From Caloramator proteoclasticus DSM 10124 (GTDB taxonomy: Bacteria; Bacillota; Clostridia; Clostridiales; Caloramatoraceae), in assembly GCF_900129265.1 (NCBI RefSeq), contig NZ_FQVG01000012.1, positions 1 through 50,296 on the forward strand: a DNA stretch of 50,296 nt, in the 5' to 3' direction. Positions 18,106 through 27,936 of the stretch are shown here, piece by piece. Position 1 is the stretch's first letter. Every line of letters begins with the position of its first letter. Under the pieces are notes generated by a model. It ran no database searches. It saw nothing but the letters and a program-made list of their open reading frames with translations, and was not told where the DNA came from. The position numbers and the translations under genes are program-made.

Positions 18106-19277
18106 CAATATCCCCCCTTCTGCTTCTTTTTGAGCATTGTTTTCAAGCCGTCCCACAACTCATTTTTATGGCTAACAGAAACTGCAATAAAGTTTTTATC
18201 CTTAATCTCCTTTGTGAGTTTTCCTTTTATAGTCATACTGTAGCTGTTTGGCATAACCTCTGCATAGGCAAAGAGGTTGCAGACTCTACAAAGTTCCTTT
18301 GCTGATTTTATAGTCCTTTCATCATCCTCACTCCAATTATCCCCATCACTAACATAGAAGGCATATACATTCCAATTTTCTGGATTAAACCTTGTATTTA
18401 TTATTTCGAGTGCCTTGTTAAGACCACTTGAAATATAGGTTCCTCCAGATTCAACCCTATGGAAAAATTGATATTCATTAACCTCCTCTGCCGTTGTCGT
18501 GTGGGCTACAAAGGCCACCTGAACGTTTTTATACTTCTTTCTTATAAATCTTGAAAGGATATAGAAGAAGGATCTTGCCATAAACTTTTTAGTATTATCC
18601 ATAGAACCTGAAATATCCATAATACATATAATTGCTGCATTGCTCTCCCTTCTGAACTTCTTTTTAATCCTAAAATATCTCAAATCATCCTCAACAAATG
18701 GGAATCTTTCAATGTCAACAGGTAGGTTCATCTCCCTTAAGGCTCTTTTCCTTGCCTGTTTTCTTTTTATCTTCTCCATAACAGTTTTTTTCTTTGCAAG
18801 CCTTGGCCTTATTCCGTATTTTTGGTATCCATCCCTCTTCTTGCTGCTTTCAACTAATATCTCAGATGTCTTTTTCCTATCCATATCAGGAAGCTCTAAA
18901 TCCTCAAACAGATAATCAAGTATATCATCTATTGTTATTTCAAGTTCATACATCTCTTCTCCCTCTTGATTTCCTGCCCCTTGCTGTCCCATCCCCTGCT
19001 TCTTTTCACTTCCTATTCTATCTCCTCTTTTTTCCGTACCATCACCTGAAGCAACACCCTTTGTATTTTTTCCATATATAAACTGATATTCCTTAAGCCC
19101 CCTGATTGGAATTTTTACCTTTTTGTTTTTACTCTCACCTATTATACTCTCCTCAGACAATATATCTGCAAGGTTATCCTTTATTGCCTTCTCAACAAGT
19201 TTTTTATGCCTTCTTCTATCCTCTATGGAACGGTCGTGCTCAACAGGATCCGAATGCATATCACGAAAAATAGCCAT
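18105..19277 (-). CDS. yhbH: YhbH/YeaH family VWA-like protein (DUF444)
   Basis: This 390-residue protein is the middle member of the PrkA-YhbH-SpoVR set. The N-terminus [25 protein letters not shown] is the family signature. A basic linker with [18 protein letters not shown] precedes a von Willebrand A-like domain with a metal-site motif IMDISGSMD near residue 220 and [16 protein letters not shown]. The start at 19277 has AAGGA 9 nt upstream. An ATG at 19283, overlapping the prkA stop in TGATG, is also possible. The gene is translationally coupled to prkA upstream and spoVR downstream. Confidence 0.9.
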   Translation of the reverse strand: MAIFRDMHSDPVEHDRSIEDRRRHKKLVEKAIKDNLADILSEESIIGESKNKKVKIPIRGLKEYQFIYGKNTKGVASGDGTEKRGDRIGSEKKQGMGQQGAGNQEGEEMYELEITIDDILDYLFEDLELPDMDRKKTSEILVESSKKRDGYQKYGIRPRLAKKKTVMEKIKRKQARKRALREMNLPVDIERFPFVEDDLRYFRIKKKFRRESNAAIICIMDISGSMDNTKKFMARSFFYILSRFIRKKYKNVQVAFVAHTTTAEEVNEYQFFHRVESGGTYISSGLNKALEIINTRFNPENWNVYAFYVSDGDNWSEDDERTIKSAKELCRVCNLFAYAEVMPNSYSMTIKGKLTKEIKDKNFIAVSVSHKNELWDGLKTMLKKKQKGGY

Positions 19278-19282
19278 ACACA

Positions 19283-21205
19283 TCAATCCTTCCATAGATT
19301 ATTTGCTGCATATTTTAATATAACATCACAACAGTGGTCGCAGTAGCCATCCTCCTTCATCTTTTCTACCATTGCATTGTATTTTGCATCCTGTTCCTTA
19401 TCTCTAACCTTAGATTTTGTTATTATTCTTGTTAAATCTTTTACAGAAGCTATAAGTTTCTTTTCAATTGCCTCCTTTAGTGGTTCATAACTGGTATAAT
19501 CTATCTTTCCACCATTTCTCATAACATAGAACATATAGGATGTAACGTCAGTTCTAAATCCCTTTGCGGAGTTTGGAGAAATGCCTATCTGTTCCTCTAT
19601 TGACCTCATAAAGGCTTCATCTGGATTTAGTTCTTCACCAGTTGCCTTATCCTTTATCTTTGTTTTGTTAACATATGCCTCAGCATTATCTATATAATTA
19701 TTAAATAGACTTTCTGCCTGCTCTCTAAATCCGTGAATAAATGCCTTTGTTATCTCCTTCTCTAAAATCTTATTGTATTCTTTTCTTATTGTATCCTGTA
19801 TATATGCAGTATACTTTTTCTTTTCATCTTCACTAACATCAAGTTCTCTTACAGACTTTAATATGCTCTCCATTACACTCAATGGGTTTATACAATCATA
19901 TTCAGAGCTTGAGAGAGCATTATCTATTGCCTTAACTATAAATCTTGTTGATATTCCAGTCATTCCCTCCCTTGGGCCTGCCTCCTCCTTTAGTTCCTTT
20001 ATATCTATCTTCTTTGTTGTTCCATTTTCTAATATATCCTCACCGTTATATAGTTTAAGCTTTGTCATCATATCCACCTTATTAGAAGGTGTCAGCCTTG
20101 AAAGAATAGCAAACATTGCTGCAACTTCAATTGTATGTGGAGCTATATGGGCCTTAAAATTACTCTTTTTCAATATCTTTTCATAAATCTTAACTTCCTC
20201 ATTTAACTCTAAGCAGTATGGAACCTCTATTTTAACTATTCTATCAAGGATAGCCTCATTAGTATGGTCTGACTTAAACTTATTCCATTCAGCCTCATTG
20301 GAGTGGGCTATTATAATTCCATCAAAGTAAATCATAGGTCCTTTACCCGGTGATGGAATTGATTTTTCTTGAGTTGCTGTTATTATTGTGTGTAGATATT
20401 CCACATCATTTTTAAATACCTCAATAAACTCAACAATTCCTCTATTTCCAACATTAAAGGCACCATTTAATGAAAGTATTCTTGGATCATCTTCTGGGTA
20501 TAAATCCATCTTCGATATGTCTATTGAACCTGTTAAAACGGATGTGTCTTGATTATTGGGATCTACTGGTGGTACAACTCCTATTCCCTTTCTTGATCTA
20601 ATTGAAAAATTAGTTGTAATAACTGGGAACTTTTCATACTCCCCATTATATTCATTCATAAGCCTATATTTGCATATTGGACATAGATCTCCCTCTATTT
20701 GAACATTTAGCAATTTTTCAAATTCAGGTCTTAAGTGATTTGGAACTAAGTGAAGTGGCTCTTCCCTCATTGGGCATCCCTTTAGTGCATAAATTGGAGG
20801 TGACTGTTCAAGTGCCCTTTTTAGTGCTTCAACGATAGATGATTTACCAGCACCAACAGGGCCAACAAGATATAAAACCTGCCTTGATTCTTCTCCCTTC
20901 ATCGAGGCAGAATAGAAGTAGTTTACTATCTTCATTAGAACCTTATCAATTCCAAAGAATTCATCCTTAAAGAAGTTGTATTTTTTAATCACTTCATTTC
21001 CATATATCTTTCTAACCCTTGGATTTTCCTCTGGCTTTAAAACTTCGTATCCTTTATTAACTATTATGTCGTACATTCTTTTATGAGATAGCTTTGCAAC
21101 TTCTGGATTATTCTTTAATATTTCAAGATAATCTAAAAAAGTACCTTCAAACTTTTCTTTACTCTTTTTTTCTCTATCACTCTTAATTAGCTGATTAAAG
21201 TCCAT
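19283..21205 (-). CDS. prkA: PrkA family serine protein kinase/AAA ATPase
   Basis: This 640-residue PrkA (YeaG) protein combines an AAA-type ATPase with a C-terminal kinase-like region. Walker A is GPVGAGKSS near residue 115, followed by [20 protein letters not shown] Cys pair in CPICKY and the Walker-B-like region [13 protein letters not shown] are also present. In Bacillus it acts in sporulation and in clostridia the three-gene set is spore-associated. The start at 21205 follows GGAGGG. It is the first gene of the prkA-yhbH-spoVR operon, and all joints are TGATG overlaps. Confidence 0.92.
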   Translation of the reverse strand: MDFNQLIKSDREKKSKEKFEGTFLDYLEILKNNPEVAKLSHKRMYDIIVNKGYEVLKPEENPRVRKIYGNEVIKKYNFFKDEFFGIDKVLMKIVNYFYSASMKGEESRQVLYLVGPVGAGKSSIVEALKRALEQSPPIYALKGCPMREEPLHLVPNHLRPEFEKLLNVQIEGDLCPICKYRLMNEYNGEYEKFPVITTNFSIRSRKGIGVVPPVDPNNQDTSVLTGSIDISKMDLYPEDDPRILSLNGAFNVGNRGIVEFIEVFKNDVEYLHTIITATQEKSIPSPGKGPMIYFDGIIIAHSNEAEWNKFKSDHTNEAILDRIVKIEVPYCLELNEEVKIYEKILKKSNFKAHIAPHTIEVAAMFAILSRLTPSNKVDMMTKLKLYNGEDILENGTTKKIDIKELKEEAGPREGMTGISTRFIVKAIDNALSSSEYDCINPLSVMESILKSVRELDVSEDEKKKYTAYIQDTIRKEYNKILEKEITKAFIHGFREQAESLFNNYIDNAEAYVNKTKIKDKATGEELNPDEAFMRSIEEQIGISPNSAKGFRTDVTSYMFYVMRNGGKIDYTSYEPLKEAIEKKLIASVKDLTRIITKSKVRDKEQDAKYNAMVEKMKEDGYCDHCCDVILKYAANNLWKD

Positions 21206-21242
21206 ATTACCCTCCAATTTCCCTTCTATTTTATTACTATAA

Positions 21243-21271
21243 TATGGGGGGATTTTTTAAATTATGATGAA
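21243..21271 (-). promoter_or_regulatory. Possible sporulation-sigma (SigE-like) promoter of prkA
   Basis: On the minus strand TCATAATTT is followed at about the right distance by CATATTAT, reminiscent of the SigE pattern (ATA-rich -35, CATACA-T -10). The match is loose and the region is AT-rich, so this is only a candidate that fits the gene content. Confidence 0.3.
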
Positions 21272-21291
21272 AAAATAAAGTATTATATTTA

Positions 21292-21307
21292 TTGACCACG
21301 TGGTCAA
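21292..21307. promoter_or_regulatory. TetR operator O1 overlapping the -35 box
   Basis: TTGACCACGTGGTCAA is a perfect 16-bp palindrome. Its left half is also the -35 (TTGACC) of the promoter completed by TACAAT at 21315-21320 with a 17-bp spacer. Confidence 0.85.
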
Positions 21308-21320
21308 AATAGATTACAAT
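21292..21320 (+). promoter_or_regulatory. Promoter of the ABC transporter operon
   Basis: TTGACC (21292-21297), a 17-bp spacer and TACAAT (21315-21320). Transcription would start near 21327, between the two operators. Confidence 0.7.
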
Positions 21321-21333
21321 TGAATTAAGAATA

Positions 21334-21349
21334 TTGACCATATGGTCAA
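21334..21349. promoter_or_regulatory. TetR operator O2 in the leader
   Basis: TTGACCATATGGTCAA is a perfect palindrome that differs from O1 only in the central four bases. Centres are 42 bp apart, about four helical turns, so two bound dimers would lie on one face of the DNA. O2 runs up to the ribosome site of the first gene. Confidence 0.85.
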
Positions 21350-21362
21350 GGGAGGTATAGAT

Positions 21363-22061
21363 ATGTCAATTAAGTTCAAAAATGTTACTAAAGAATATAA
21401 AACTGGAACTAATTCATTTTATGCTCTAAAGAATGTATCCTTTAAGGCAAATGAAGGAGAGATTGTTGCTATATTAGGTCCCTCTGGTTCTGGTAAATCA
21501 ACTCTTCTTAACATCTTGGGTGAAATTGACAGAGCAACTGATGGTGAAATTATGTTTGGGGATTTAAATGTTAGCAAACTATCTGATAAGGAACTCACAA
21601 AATACAGGCGTAATAACGTAGGATTTGTTTTTCAATTTTATAATCTTATACCTAATTTAACCGCCTTTGAAAATATTGAGGTTGCTGCTGAACTTACTAA
21701 AAGCCCCCTTAAAATAGAAGAAGTTTTAGAGGCTGTTGGTATGCTACAGAATAAAAACAAATTTCCTCAACAGTTAAGTGGTGGTGAACAGCAGAGAATA
21801 TCCATTGCAAGGGCAATTATTAAAAATCCAAAACTGCTACTTTGTGATGAACCTACAGGTGCCCTTGATTACAATACATCAAAGGAAGTATTAGAATTGC
21901 TTGATAAAATAAATAAAATGTACGGTACAACTATATTTATTGTAACCCACAATACAAGCATTGCATCTATGTGCCATAGAATAATAAAGTTAAGAAGTGG
22001 CCAAATAACCGATGTTAAATTGAATAAAGAAAGAATCTCCCCTAAGGAGGTAGAATGGTAA
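21363..22061 (+). CDS. ABC transporter ATP-binding protein (LolD/MacB type)
   Basis: This 232-residue ATPase powers the FtsX-like permease encoded next. Walker A is GPSGSGKST, the Q-loop lies in VFQFYNLIPNLTAFEN, the signature is LSGGEQQR, Walker B is LLLCDEPTGALD and the switch His is in FIVTHN. Such pairs export peptides or lipids, or extract drugs. The substrate is unknown. The start at 21363 follows GGGAGG; an upstream ATG at 21342 lies inside operator O2 and is unlikely. The stop overlaps the permease start. Confidence 0.9.
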   Translation: MSIKFKNVTKEYKTGTNSFYALKNVSFKANEGEIVAILGPSGSGKSTLLNILGEIDRATDGEIMFGDLNVSKLSDKELTKYRRNNVGFVFQFYNLIPNLTAFENIEVAAELTKSPLKIEEVLEAVGMLQNKNKFPQQLSGGEQQRISIARAIIKNPKLLLCDEPTGALDYNTSKEVLELLDKINKMYGTTIFIVTHNTSIASMCHRIIKLRSGQITDVKLNKERISPKEVEW

Positions 22062-24239
22062 TGATTTTAAATAAACGTATTAAACGTGTTCTTTTTCAGA
22101 ACAAAATGCAGTATATTGGACTTATTTTTTTAGTTGCACTATCAATCTCCTTATACTCTATATTTGGTAGTTTGGCATCTAATTTTAATGAAGCAACAGA
22201 TACCTACAACAATAAAACAAATATCGAAGATGCAAAATTTTTAACCCTGAAGGAAGTAGATATTAATAAAATAGAAGATATGTTTAATGTCTCATTAGAG
22301 AAAAGATATGAGGTAGATGTTGATTTTAAGGAGTCAACTATTAGATTAATAGAACTTAGTAGCGAAATAAATAAGCCACTTATAATTGAAGGAAGAATGA
22401 TTAAAGAGGGTGAAATTGCATTAAACCCTGCCTACGCAAAGGCAAACAGAATTAAAATTGGAGATGTAATAAGTTTAGGGGGATATGAATATTTGGTTTC
22501 TGGTTTTGTATCAATTCCTGATTATATTTATCCAACTAAATCACTTACCGATTTAATGGCAGATCCAACTAAATTCGGTGTTGCAATTGTAACTTCAAAG
22601 GACATAAAAAAATATGGCGATTTGACTTATTTCTACAGCATCAAAGGAGATATAAGTAATGCAAAGAAATATATAGATAGTGAATATAAAATACTTATGT
22701 GGCAGGATATAAAGGATAATTTAAGATACACATTAGCAAAAAAGAAAATTGAACAGCTTCCTCAGCTTGCGGTTAAAATACCTCTTTTATTCTTAAGTTT
22801 GACCTTTATACTCCTTTTTGTTCTGTTAAAAAGAATAATTAAACTTGAAATAAAGGAAATAGGAACACTCTATGCCCTTGGATATACTAAATCTGAAATT
22901 CAGAGACATTATCTATTTTATCCAATTATAATATCTATATTTGGTACAATACTTGGAACACTTTTTACTATTCTTTTACAAAAACCACTGACAGACTACT
23001 ATGTTTTCTACTTTAATATTCCTGTAAGTCCAAATGTTAAATATAACTTTCTTTTATATGGACTACTTGAATCTGTTTTAATTCTTTCTTTGTCTGCCTA
23101 TGTTGCATCGGCAAAACTTTTAAAGTATTCACCTACTACTCTTTTAAGAGGGAAGGTAGAAAAGGATAAAATACCAATCTTTGCAAATATTAATCTAAGT
23201 AGATTTAAGTTTAAGAATAAGAGAATCATTGAGGGGATTTTCAAAAATTATGCTTCTTATATTTGGTATATTTACAGCATCAACACTTCTTCTTGTTGGC
23301 TTTGCTGCAAAGGGTTCAGTAGACGCATTGATTAATAAATCTATTAAAGGAACATTTAAGTATAAATATAGCTATATTTTAAAGGAAAATATAAATAAAA
23401 ATGAAATAAATGCTGAAGGATTTAAGATAGCATATTTTAAGAACGAAGAAACAAACGATAATATAATAATCTACGGGCTTGAAGAAGAGCCAAAACATAT
23501 AAAGCTCACAAAGGGTAAAAACGAAGTTAAAGTTGATAAGGTTTATATAACAAGTTCTTTATATGATAAGTTTAATAAGAAAAGTTCTGTGAAGCTTATT
23601 AATCTATTCAACAATAAAACAATAGATATTCATATTGACGATGTGGTGGATGTATATACTGGAAACGTTATTTATATGCCCCTCCAAATGCTAAACCAGA
23701 TTTTAAATGAAGATAAAGAGAGCATAAATGGAATTTACTCAGATACAAAACTTAATATTGATGATAATAAGATATTAAAAATTGAAAGCATTGAAGAGAT
23801 ATTAAAATCCTTTGACGTAGCCCTTGAACCTGTAAAATATATGCTAATTGCTATGGGAGTATTATCCTTTATAATTGCCTTGATAGTAGTATATATTGTT
23901 ACATCTTTAATAATTGAAGAAAATAAACACTCTATCTCACTTTTAAAGATTTTAGGATATAACGAAGGAGAAATAAATTCACTTATGCTTTCATTTATGT
24001 TTATACCAAGTTTAATAGGTTATATAATTTCTATACCTTTTGTAAAGGGATTCTTAAGTTCTATTTTAAATACCTCTTTAAAGGATATGAATTTAGCAAT
24101 GCCTATAGAAATAGACCCAATGTATTCAATTTTAGGATATGCTATAATCTATATTGTACTTTTGATTTCTAAGTTTATTTCAAGAAAGAGGATATTTAAT
24201 GTGTCTATGGTTGACATCCTTAAACTACAGAAGGATTAA
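22055..24239 (+). pseudogene. FtsX-like ABC permease with a frameshift
   Basis: Two reading frames together form one MacB/FtsX-type permease of about 725 residues. The first runs from 22055 (MVMILNKRIKRVLF, membrane helix YIGLIFLVALSISLYSIF, extracellular domain, then helices around 22780-23130). It goes out of frame near 23235-23250, at the GGGG and AAAAA runs in RIIEGIFKN. The second frame resumes directly as KIMLLIFGIFTASTLLLVGF and carries the second extracellular domain and the last helices (to 24239). One extra base in a homopolymer would explain the break, so either true inactivation or a read error is possible. Two starts (22055 and 22061) lie near AAGGAGG. Confidence 0.85.
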
Positions 24240-24258
24240 AGACAAGAGGTGAATTATT

Positions 24259-24882
24259 TTGGAAAAAGAAAACAACGTACCTGAAGAAAAAAAAGAAAAA
24301 ATAATAAAGGCTGCTATAGAGGAATTTGCAAAGGAAGGATATAAAAACGCATCTACTAATAAAATTGTAGAGGCTGCTTCTATATCAAAGGGAATATTAT
24401 TTCACTATTTTAAAAGCAAAAAGGGACTATATATAGAAACAATAAAATATGCAGTTCCTCTGCTGTATGATGAATTCTTTAAAATTGTGGATTTTTCAGA
24501 GACTGATATATTTGAGAGAATCATTAAGTGGAACCTTGTTAAATTTAATCTTATGGAGAAATACCCATATATCTTTAAACTTCTAACCGATGCTTTTTTA
24601 AACACTCCAAAGGAGGTAAGCAAGGAACTTACACCTATTCTATTAGAATATCAAAGGTTTGGCTATGACGCTATATTTAAAAACATTGATTTTTCTAACC
24701 TAAAAGAAGACGTGGATGTTCAAAATGCAATTAAAATAATTTCTTGGGTATTTGAAGGTTATGCTAACAGCTACATTAAAACTCATAAAAATGAAAAGGG
24801 TGAAATTGTTTTAGAAAAAGATAAAATTATTGAGGAGATGCGGGTTATTTCAAATATTTTAAAAGGTGGTATGTATAAGTAG
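24259..24882 (+). CDS. TetR/AcrR-family transcriptional regulator
   Basis: This 207-residue protein has an N-terminal helix-turn-helix: KIIKAAIEEFAKEGYKNASTNKIVEAASISKGILFHYFKSKKGLYIETI (residues about 13-60). The C-terminal helical ligand domain is family-typical. Translation appears to begin at a TTG (24259) after AAGAGGTG. As the last gene of the ABC operon it most likely represses that operon through the two TTGACCA-type palindromes at 21292 and 21334, and an exported or sensed compound would relieve repression. This is inference from position and operator symmetry. Confidence 0.88.
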   Translation: MEKENNVPEEKKEKIIKAAIEEFAKEGYKNASTNKIVEAASISKGILFHYFKSKKGLYIETIKYAVPLLYDEFFKIVDFSETDIFERIIKWNLVKFNLMEKYPYIFKLLTDAFLNTPKEVSKELTPILLEYQRFGYDAIFKNIDFSNLKEDVDVQNAIKIISWVFEGYANSYIKTHKNEKGEIVLEKDKIIEEMRVISNILKGGMYK

Positions 24883-24917
24883 GGTATTAAAGCTATCTAT
24901 ATTAATGCTTATTATTT

Positions 24918-24964
24918 GCCCCATAAAGGATTTACTTTATATTTAAGTCCTTTATGGGGCTTTT
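24918..24964 (+). terminator. Terminator of the ABC-TetR operon
   Basis: GCCCCATAAAGGA and TCCTTTATGGGGC form a 13-bp stem followed by TTTT. The arm GCCCCATAAAGGATTT resembles the inner arm of the palindromic elements (AGCCCCATGAAAGGATTT). The rest of the gap to 25116 is AT-rich with only a TATAAT at 25093. Confidence 0.85.
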
Positions 24965-25116
24965 ATAAAATAATCTATTTGTTTGGTTTTAGTTTAATAG
25001 TTTTTTATGGAAATAATAAAACTACTCTAAATATACAAATAAAAAAGTTAAATATTTTTCCAAAACTTAATATATATTAAATATATTTGTATTATAATTG
25101 AATTGAGGTGTTAAAA

Positions 25117-26292
25117 TTGGAGGAAAAACTTATTGTAATCTCCTTTGATGCATTATGTACAGATGATTTTAAAACAATTAGAAATTTACCAACGTTTAAT
25201 TATATATTAAATAACTCTATCTATTCCCTCGACGTAGAACCAGTTTACCCTACACTTACTTATCCCAACCACGCCAGTATAATTACAGGAAAAAGACCCT
25301 ATGAACACGGTATTGTAAATAACACAAAACTTCAGCCAAGTCGCACCTCTCCAGATTGGTTTTGGTACAAAAGTGATATAAAGTGTGAAACTATATTAGA
25401 CATTGTAAAAAATAATGGTGGTACTATCTGTACACTTCTTTGGCCTACAACTGGTGGAGGAAAAATAGATTACAATATGCCTGAAATATTTGCCAATAGA
25501 CCTTGGCAAAATCAGATTGTTGTTTCCCTCCTTGCAGGCAGTAAACTATTTCAACTATCTATTTATAAAAAGTTTGGAAAAATGCTAAATGGTCTAAAAC
25601 AACCAAATCTTGATGATTTTGTCTTGGAATCAGCCCTATACACATTAAAATACAAAAGACCAAATCTTGTACTTGTTCACTTTACAGACCTTGATACACA
25701 AAAGCACATATATGGTACAAAGTCTGAAAAAGTTAAAGAGGCTATTTTAAGACACGAAGAAAGATTGAAGAGAATATTTGATGTTGCATCTAATTTGGGA
25801 TATAAAATAGCCATATTAGGTGACCACGGTAGTTTAGATGTTCATAGTGCTATTTCTTTAAATGAGTATTTTAAGCAGAAAAAGCTTTCAGATTATTTAT
25901 ATTTTAAATCCTGTGATGGTTCTGCATATATATACTTAAGAAGGGAGGTGTCAAATAATATAAAAGATAAAATATATTATTCAATAGAGGATTTTAGTAG
26001 ACAGAGCAAAGGAACAATAGAAAAAATATTTACCGCATCTGATTATATAAAATTAGGGTTTGATAAAAATGCATTTTTAATGCTTGAACCTTCATCAGGA
26101 TATTGTTTTACAGACAAAAATATTAAAGATTATATTGCACCATCAGATCACAGGGCTGCCCACGGACAGCTTCCTAATAAGCATAAAACTCTCTTTTGTC
26201 TATGGGATAGGGGTGAAACTAAAAGGCAGCTTAACAGCATTAAGATAACAGATATAAAGGCCATACTGTTAAATTCTATAAATTTAAAATGA
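25117..26292 (+). CDS. Type I phosphodiesterase / nucleotide pyrophosphatase family
   Basis: This 391-residue metal-dependent hydrolase of the alkaline phosphatase superfamily keeps the core motifs: first metal Asp in ISFDA near residue 9, the Thr nucleophile in LTYPNHASI near 46, then FTDLDTQKH, GDHGSLDVH and SDHRAAHG. It has no signal peptide, so it is probably cytoplasmic. Such enzymes cleave phosphodiester or pyrophosphate bonds in nucleotides, lipids or cofactors; the substrate is not predictable. The start is a TTG at 25117 with GAGGTG at a good distance; a GTG at 25108 lies inside that ribosome site. It overlaps the upstream part of the MFS gene region, so the two are co-transcribed. 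Confidence 0.8.
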   Translation: MEEKLIVISFDALCTDDFKTIRNLPTFNYILNNSIYSLDVEPVYPTLTYPNHASIITGKRPYEHGIVNNTKLQPSRTSPDWFWYKSDIKCETILDIVKNNGGTICTLLWPTTGGGKIDYNMPEIFANRPWQNQIVVSLLAGSKLFQLSIYKKFGKMLNGLKQPNLDDFVLESALYTLKYKRPNLVLVHFTDLDTQKHIYGTKSEKVKEAILRHEERLKRIFDVASNLGYKIAILGDHGSLDVHSAISLNEYFKQKKLSDYLYFKSCDGSAYIYLRREVSNNIKDKIYYSIEDFSRQSKGTIEKIFTASDYIKLGFDKNAFLMLEPSSGYCFTDKNIKDYIAPSDHRAAHGQLPNKHKTLFCLWDRGETKRQLNSIKITDIKAILLNSINLK

Positions 26293-26306
26293 ATTGGGGG
26301 ATGTTT

Positions 26307-27542
26307 ATGAACCTTAACAAAGAAGAGAAAAGCTGGGCTATGTATGACTGGGCAAACTCTGCATATTCTATGACTGTTACTACAACTATCTTGCCTCTCT
26401 ATTTTAAAATGTTAACGGACGCTGCAAATATTAATAAGGCAACATCTACTGCCTATTGGGGATATGCAAACTCAATTGCTACTTTAGTTGTAGCACTTTT
26501 AGCACCTATTCTTGGAACAATTGCAGACTATAAAGGGTACAAGAAAAAATTTTTTGTAACATTCTTTTTAATTGGAATCATCTCTACATCTTTACTTGCA
26601 ATTCCTACAAAAAATGCGTGGTTTATTCTACTTGTAATTTATCTTTTGACTGTTGTTGGTTTTTCAGGTGCCAATATATTCTATGATGCCTTTTTAGTTG
26701 ATGTAACAAGTGAAGACAGAATGGACAGGGTATCTACAATGGGTTATGCACTTGGATATATTGGAAGCACAATCCCTTTTATAATTTGTATGATTATTGT
26801 AATATTAGCACAATTTAATAAAATTCCTATGAGCGTATATACTGCATCAAAGATTTCATTTATAATAACTGCTATATGGTGGGGTATTTTTACAATTCCT
26901 ATGATTAAAAATGTAAATCAAAAATATTTTATAGAACCTGAAAAAAATCCTATATCCGCAAGCTTTAGAAGAATTATAAATACATTTAAAGATATTAAAA
27001 AACACAAGCCTCTTTTTATATTCCTTTTAGCATATTTCTTCTATATAGATGGGGTTGATACAATTATAAAAATGTCTACATCCTATGGTGCAGATTTAGG
27101 TATTAGTGCTACAAGCCTTTTGATTATACTTCTTCTTACTCAGTTTGTGGCCTTCCCCTTTGCAATTTTGTATGGTAGGCTTTCAGAAAAATATTCAACT
27201 AAAACTATGCTTTATGTTGCAATAGCTGTATATACTGGAATTTGTATTTATGCATACTTCTTAAAAACAGCAGTTGACTTCTGGATACTTGCTATGCTTG
27301 TTGGAACATCACAGGGTGGAATACAGGCCCTTAGCCGTTCATATTTTGGGAAGCTTGTGCCAAAAGAAAGTTCAAATGAATTCTTCGGTTTTTACAACAT
27401 ATTTGGAAAGTTTGCTGCCATAATGGGGCCATTTTTAGTTGGTCTTGTTGCACAGCTAACAGGTAAGACAAACAACGGGGTGTTTAGTGTAATTATTTTA
27501 TTTATTATAGGTGGAATATTATTAAAAAAGGTACCTAACTAA
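26307..27542 (+). CDS. MFS transporter, UMF1/Atg22-like
   Basis: This 411-residue protein has about twelve membrane segments. Its N-terminus KSWAMYDWANSAYSMTVTT is the signature of the UMF1/Atg22-like branch of the major facilitator superfamily. The A-motif analogue is APILGTIADYKGYKKK. Members are thought to export amino acids or small metabolites. The start at 26307 follows TGGGGGATG; two earlier in-frame ATGs (26289, 26301) lack spacing. It follows the phosphodiesterase gene by 14 nt, so the pair may handle one substrate. Confidence 0.85.
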   Translation: MNLNKEEKSWAMYDWANSAYSMTVTTTILPLYFKMLTDAANINKATSTAYWGYANSIATLVVALLAPILGTIADYKGYKKKFFVTFFLIGIISTSLLAIPTKNAWFILLVIYLLTVVGFSGANIFYDAFLVDVTSEDRMDRVSTMGYALGYIGSTIPFIICMIIVILAQFNKIPMSVYTASKISFIITAIWWGIFTIPMIKNVNQKYFIEPEKNPISASFRRIINTFKDIKKHKPLFIFLLAYFFYIDGVDTIIKMSTSYGADLGISATSLLIILLLTQFVAFPFAILYGRLSEKYSTKTMLYVAIAVYTGICIYAYFLKTAVDFWILAMLVGTSQGGIQALSRSYFGKLVPKESSNEFFGFYNIFGKFAAIMGPFLVGLVAQLTGKTNNGVFSVIILFIIGGILLKKVPN

Positions 27543-27551
27543 GGTACCTTT
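27527..27551. terminator. Bidirectional terminator shared by two convergent genes
   Basis: AAAGGTACC and GGTACCTTT pair around a 7-nt loop. The hairpin contains the stop codons of both the MFS gene (27540-27542) and the minus-strand 73-residue gene (27550-27552). The T-run is better on the minus strand. Confidence 0.75.
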
Positions 27552-27771
27552 ATGCATATGTATTTATATTTAAACCTACATTTTTAGTCGATATACCCTT
27601 CATACCCCTATAATACTTTTTAGGATCATAGGTCATAATAAATTCATCTATTGAGGCTTCAAGAGATTTTGTAACCCTTAATATTAAATCTAAATTTAAA
27701 AAATCCTGAGATGCATTACCTAAATTTCTTAAATTACTTGAAAACTGAACATTTGAAACTGTAGGTATCAT
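27550..27771 (-). CDS. Unknown 73-residue protein
   Basis: The protein reads MIPTVSNVQFSSNL and then NLGNASQDFLNLDLILRV, is hydrophilic and has no membrane segment. It ends GLNINTYA. I do not recognise a family. Support comes from a GGGGTG ribosome site 7 nt before the ATG, a TATAAT box just upstream and a terminator hairpin that overlaps its stop. Codon use is like its neighbours. The alternation of Asn/Ser-rich and Leu-rich stretches might suggest a helical secreted or flagellar-type protein, but this is a guess. Confidence 0.55.
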   Translation of the reverse strand: MIPTVSNVQFSSNLRNLGNASQDFLNLDLILRVTKSLEASIDEFIMTYDPKKYYRGMKGISTKNVGLNINTYA

Positions 27772-27880
27772 AGCTACACCCCGTATTATAACAGTTTATA
27801 ATACATAAATTTTATCATAGCAATTTTAATTTGTCCATTTTTGTTAAAAATTTTATATAATTGTAAATATTTTATTTTTA

Positions 27881-27919
27881 TTACTAAATATAATTTTTTA
27901 TAGTATAATTAATACTATA
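27881..27919 (+). promoter_or_regulatory. Promoter with palindrome, LiaF-like gene
   Basis: TTACTA (27881-27886), a 17-bp spacer and TATAAT (27904-27909). The -10 lies inside an inverted repeat TATAGTAT/ATACTATA (27899-27919, 5-nt spacer), a plausible operator. Confidence 0.5.
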
Positions 27920-27936
27920 AGGAGGGAGGGGTTAAA

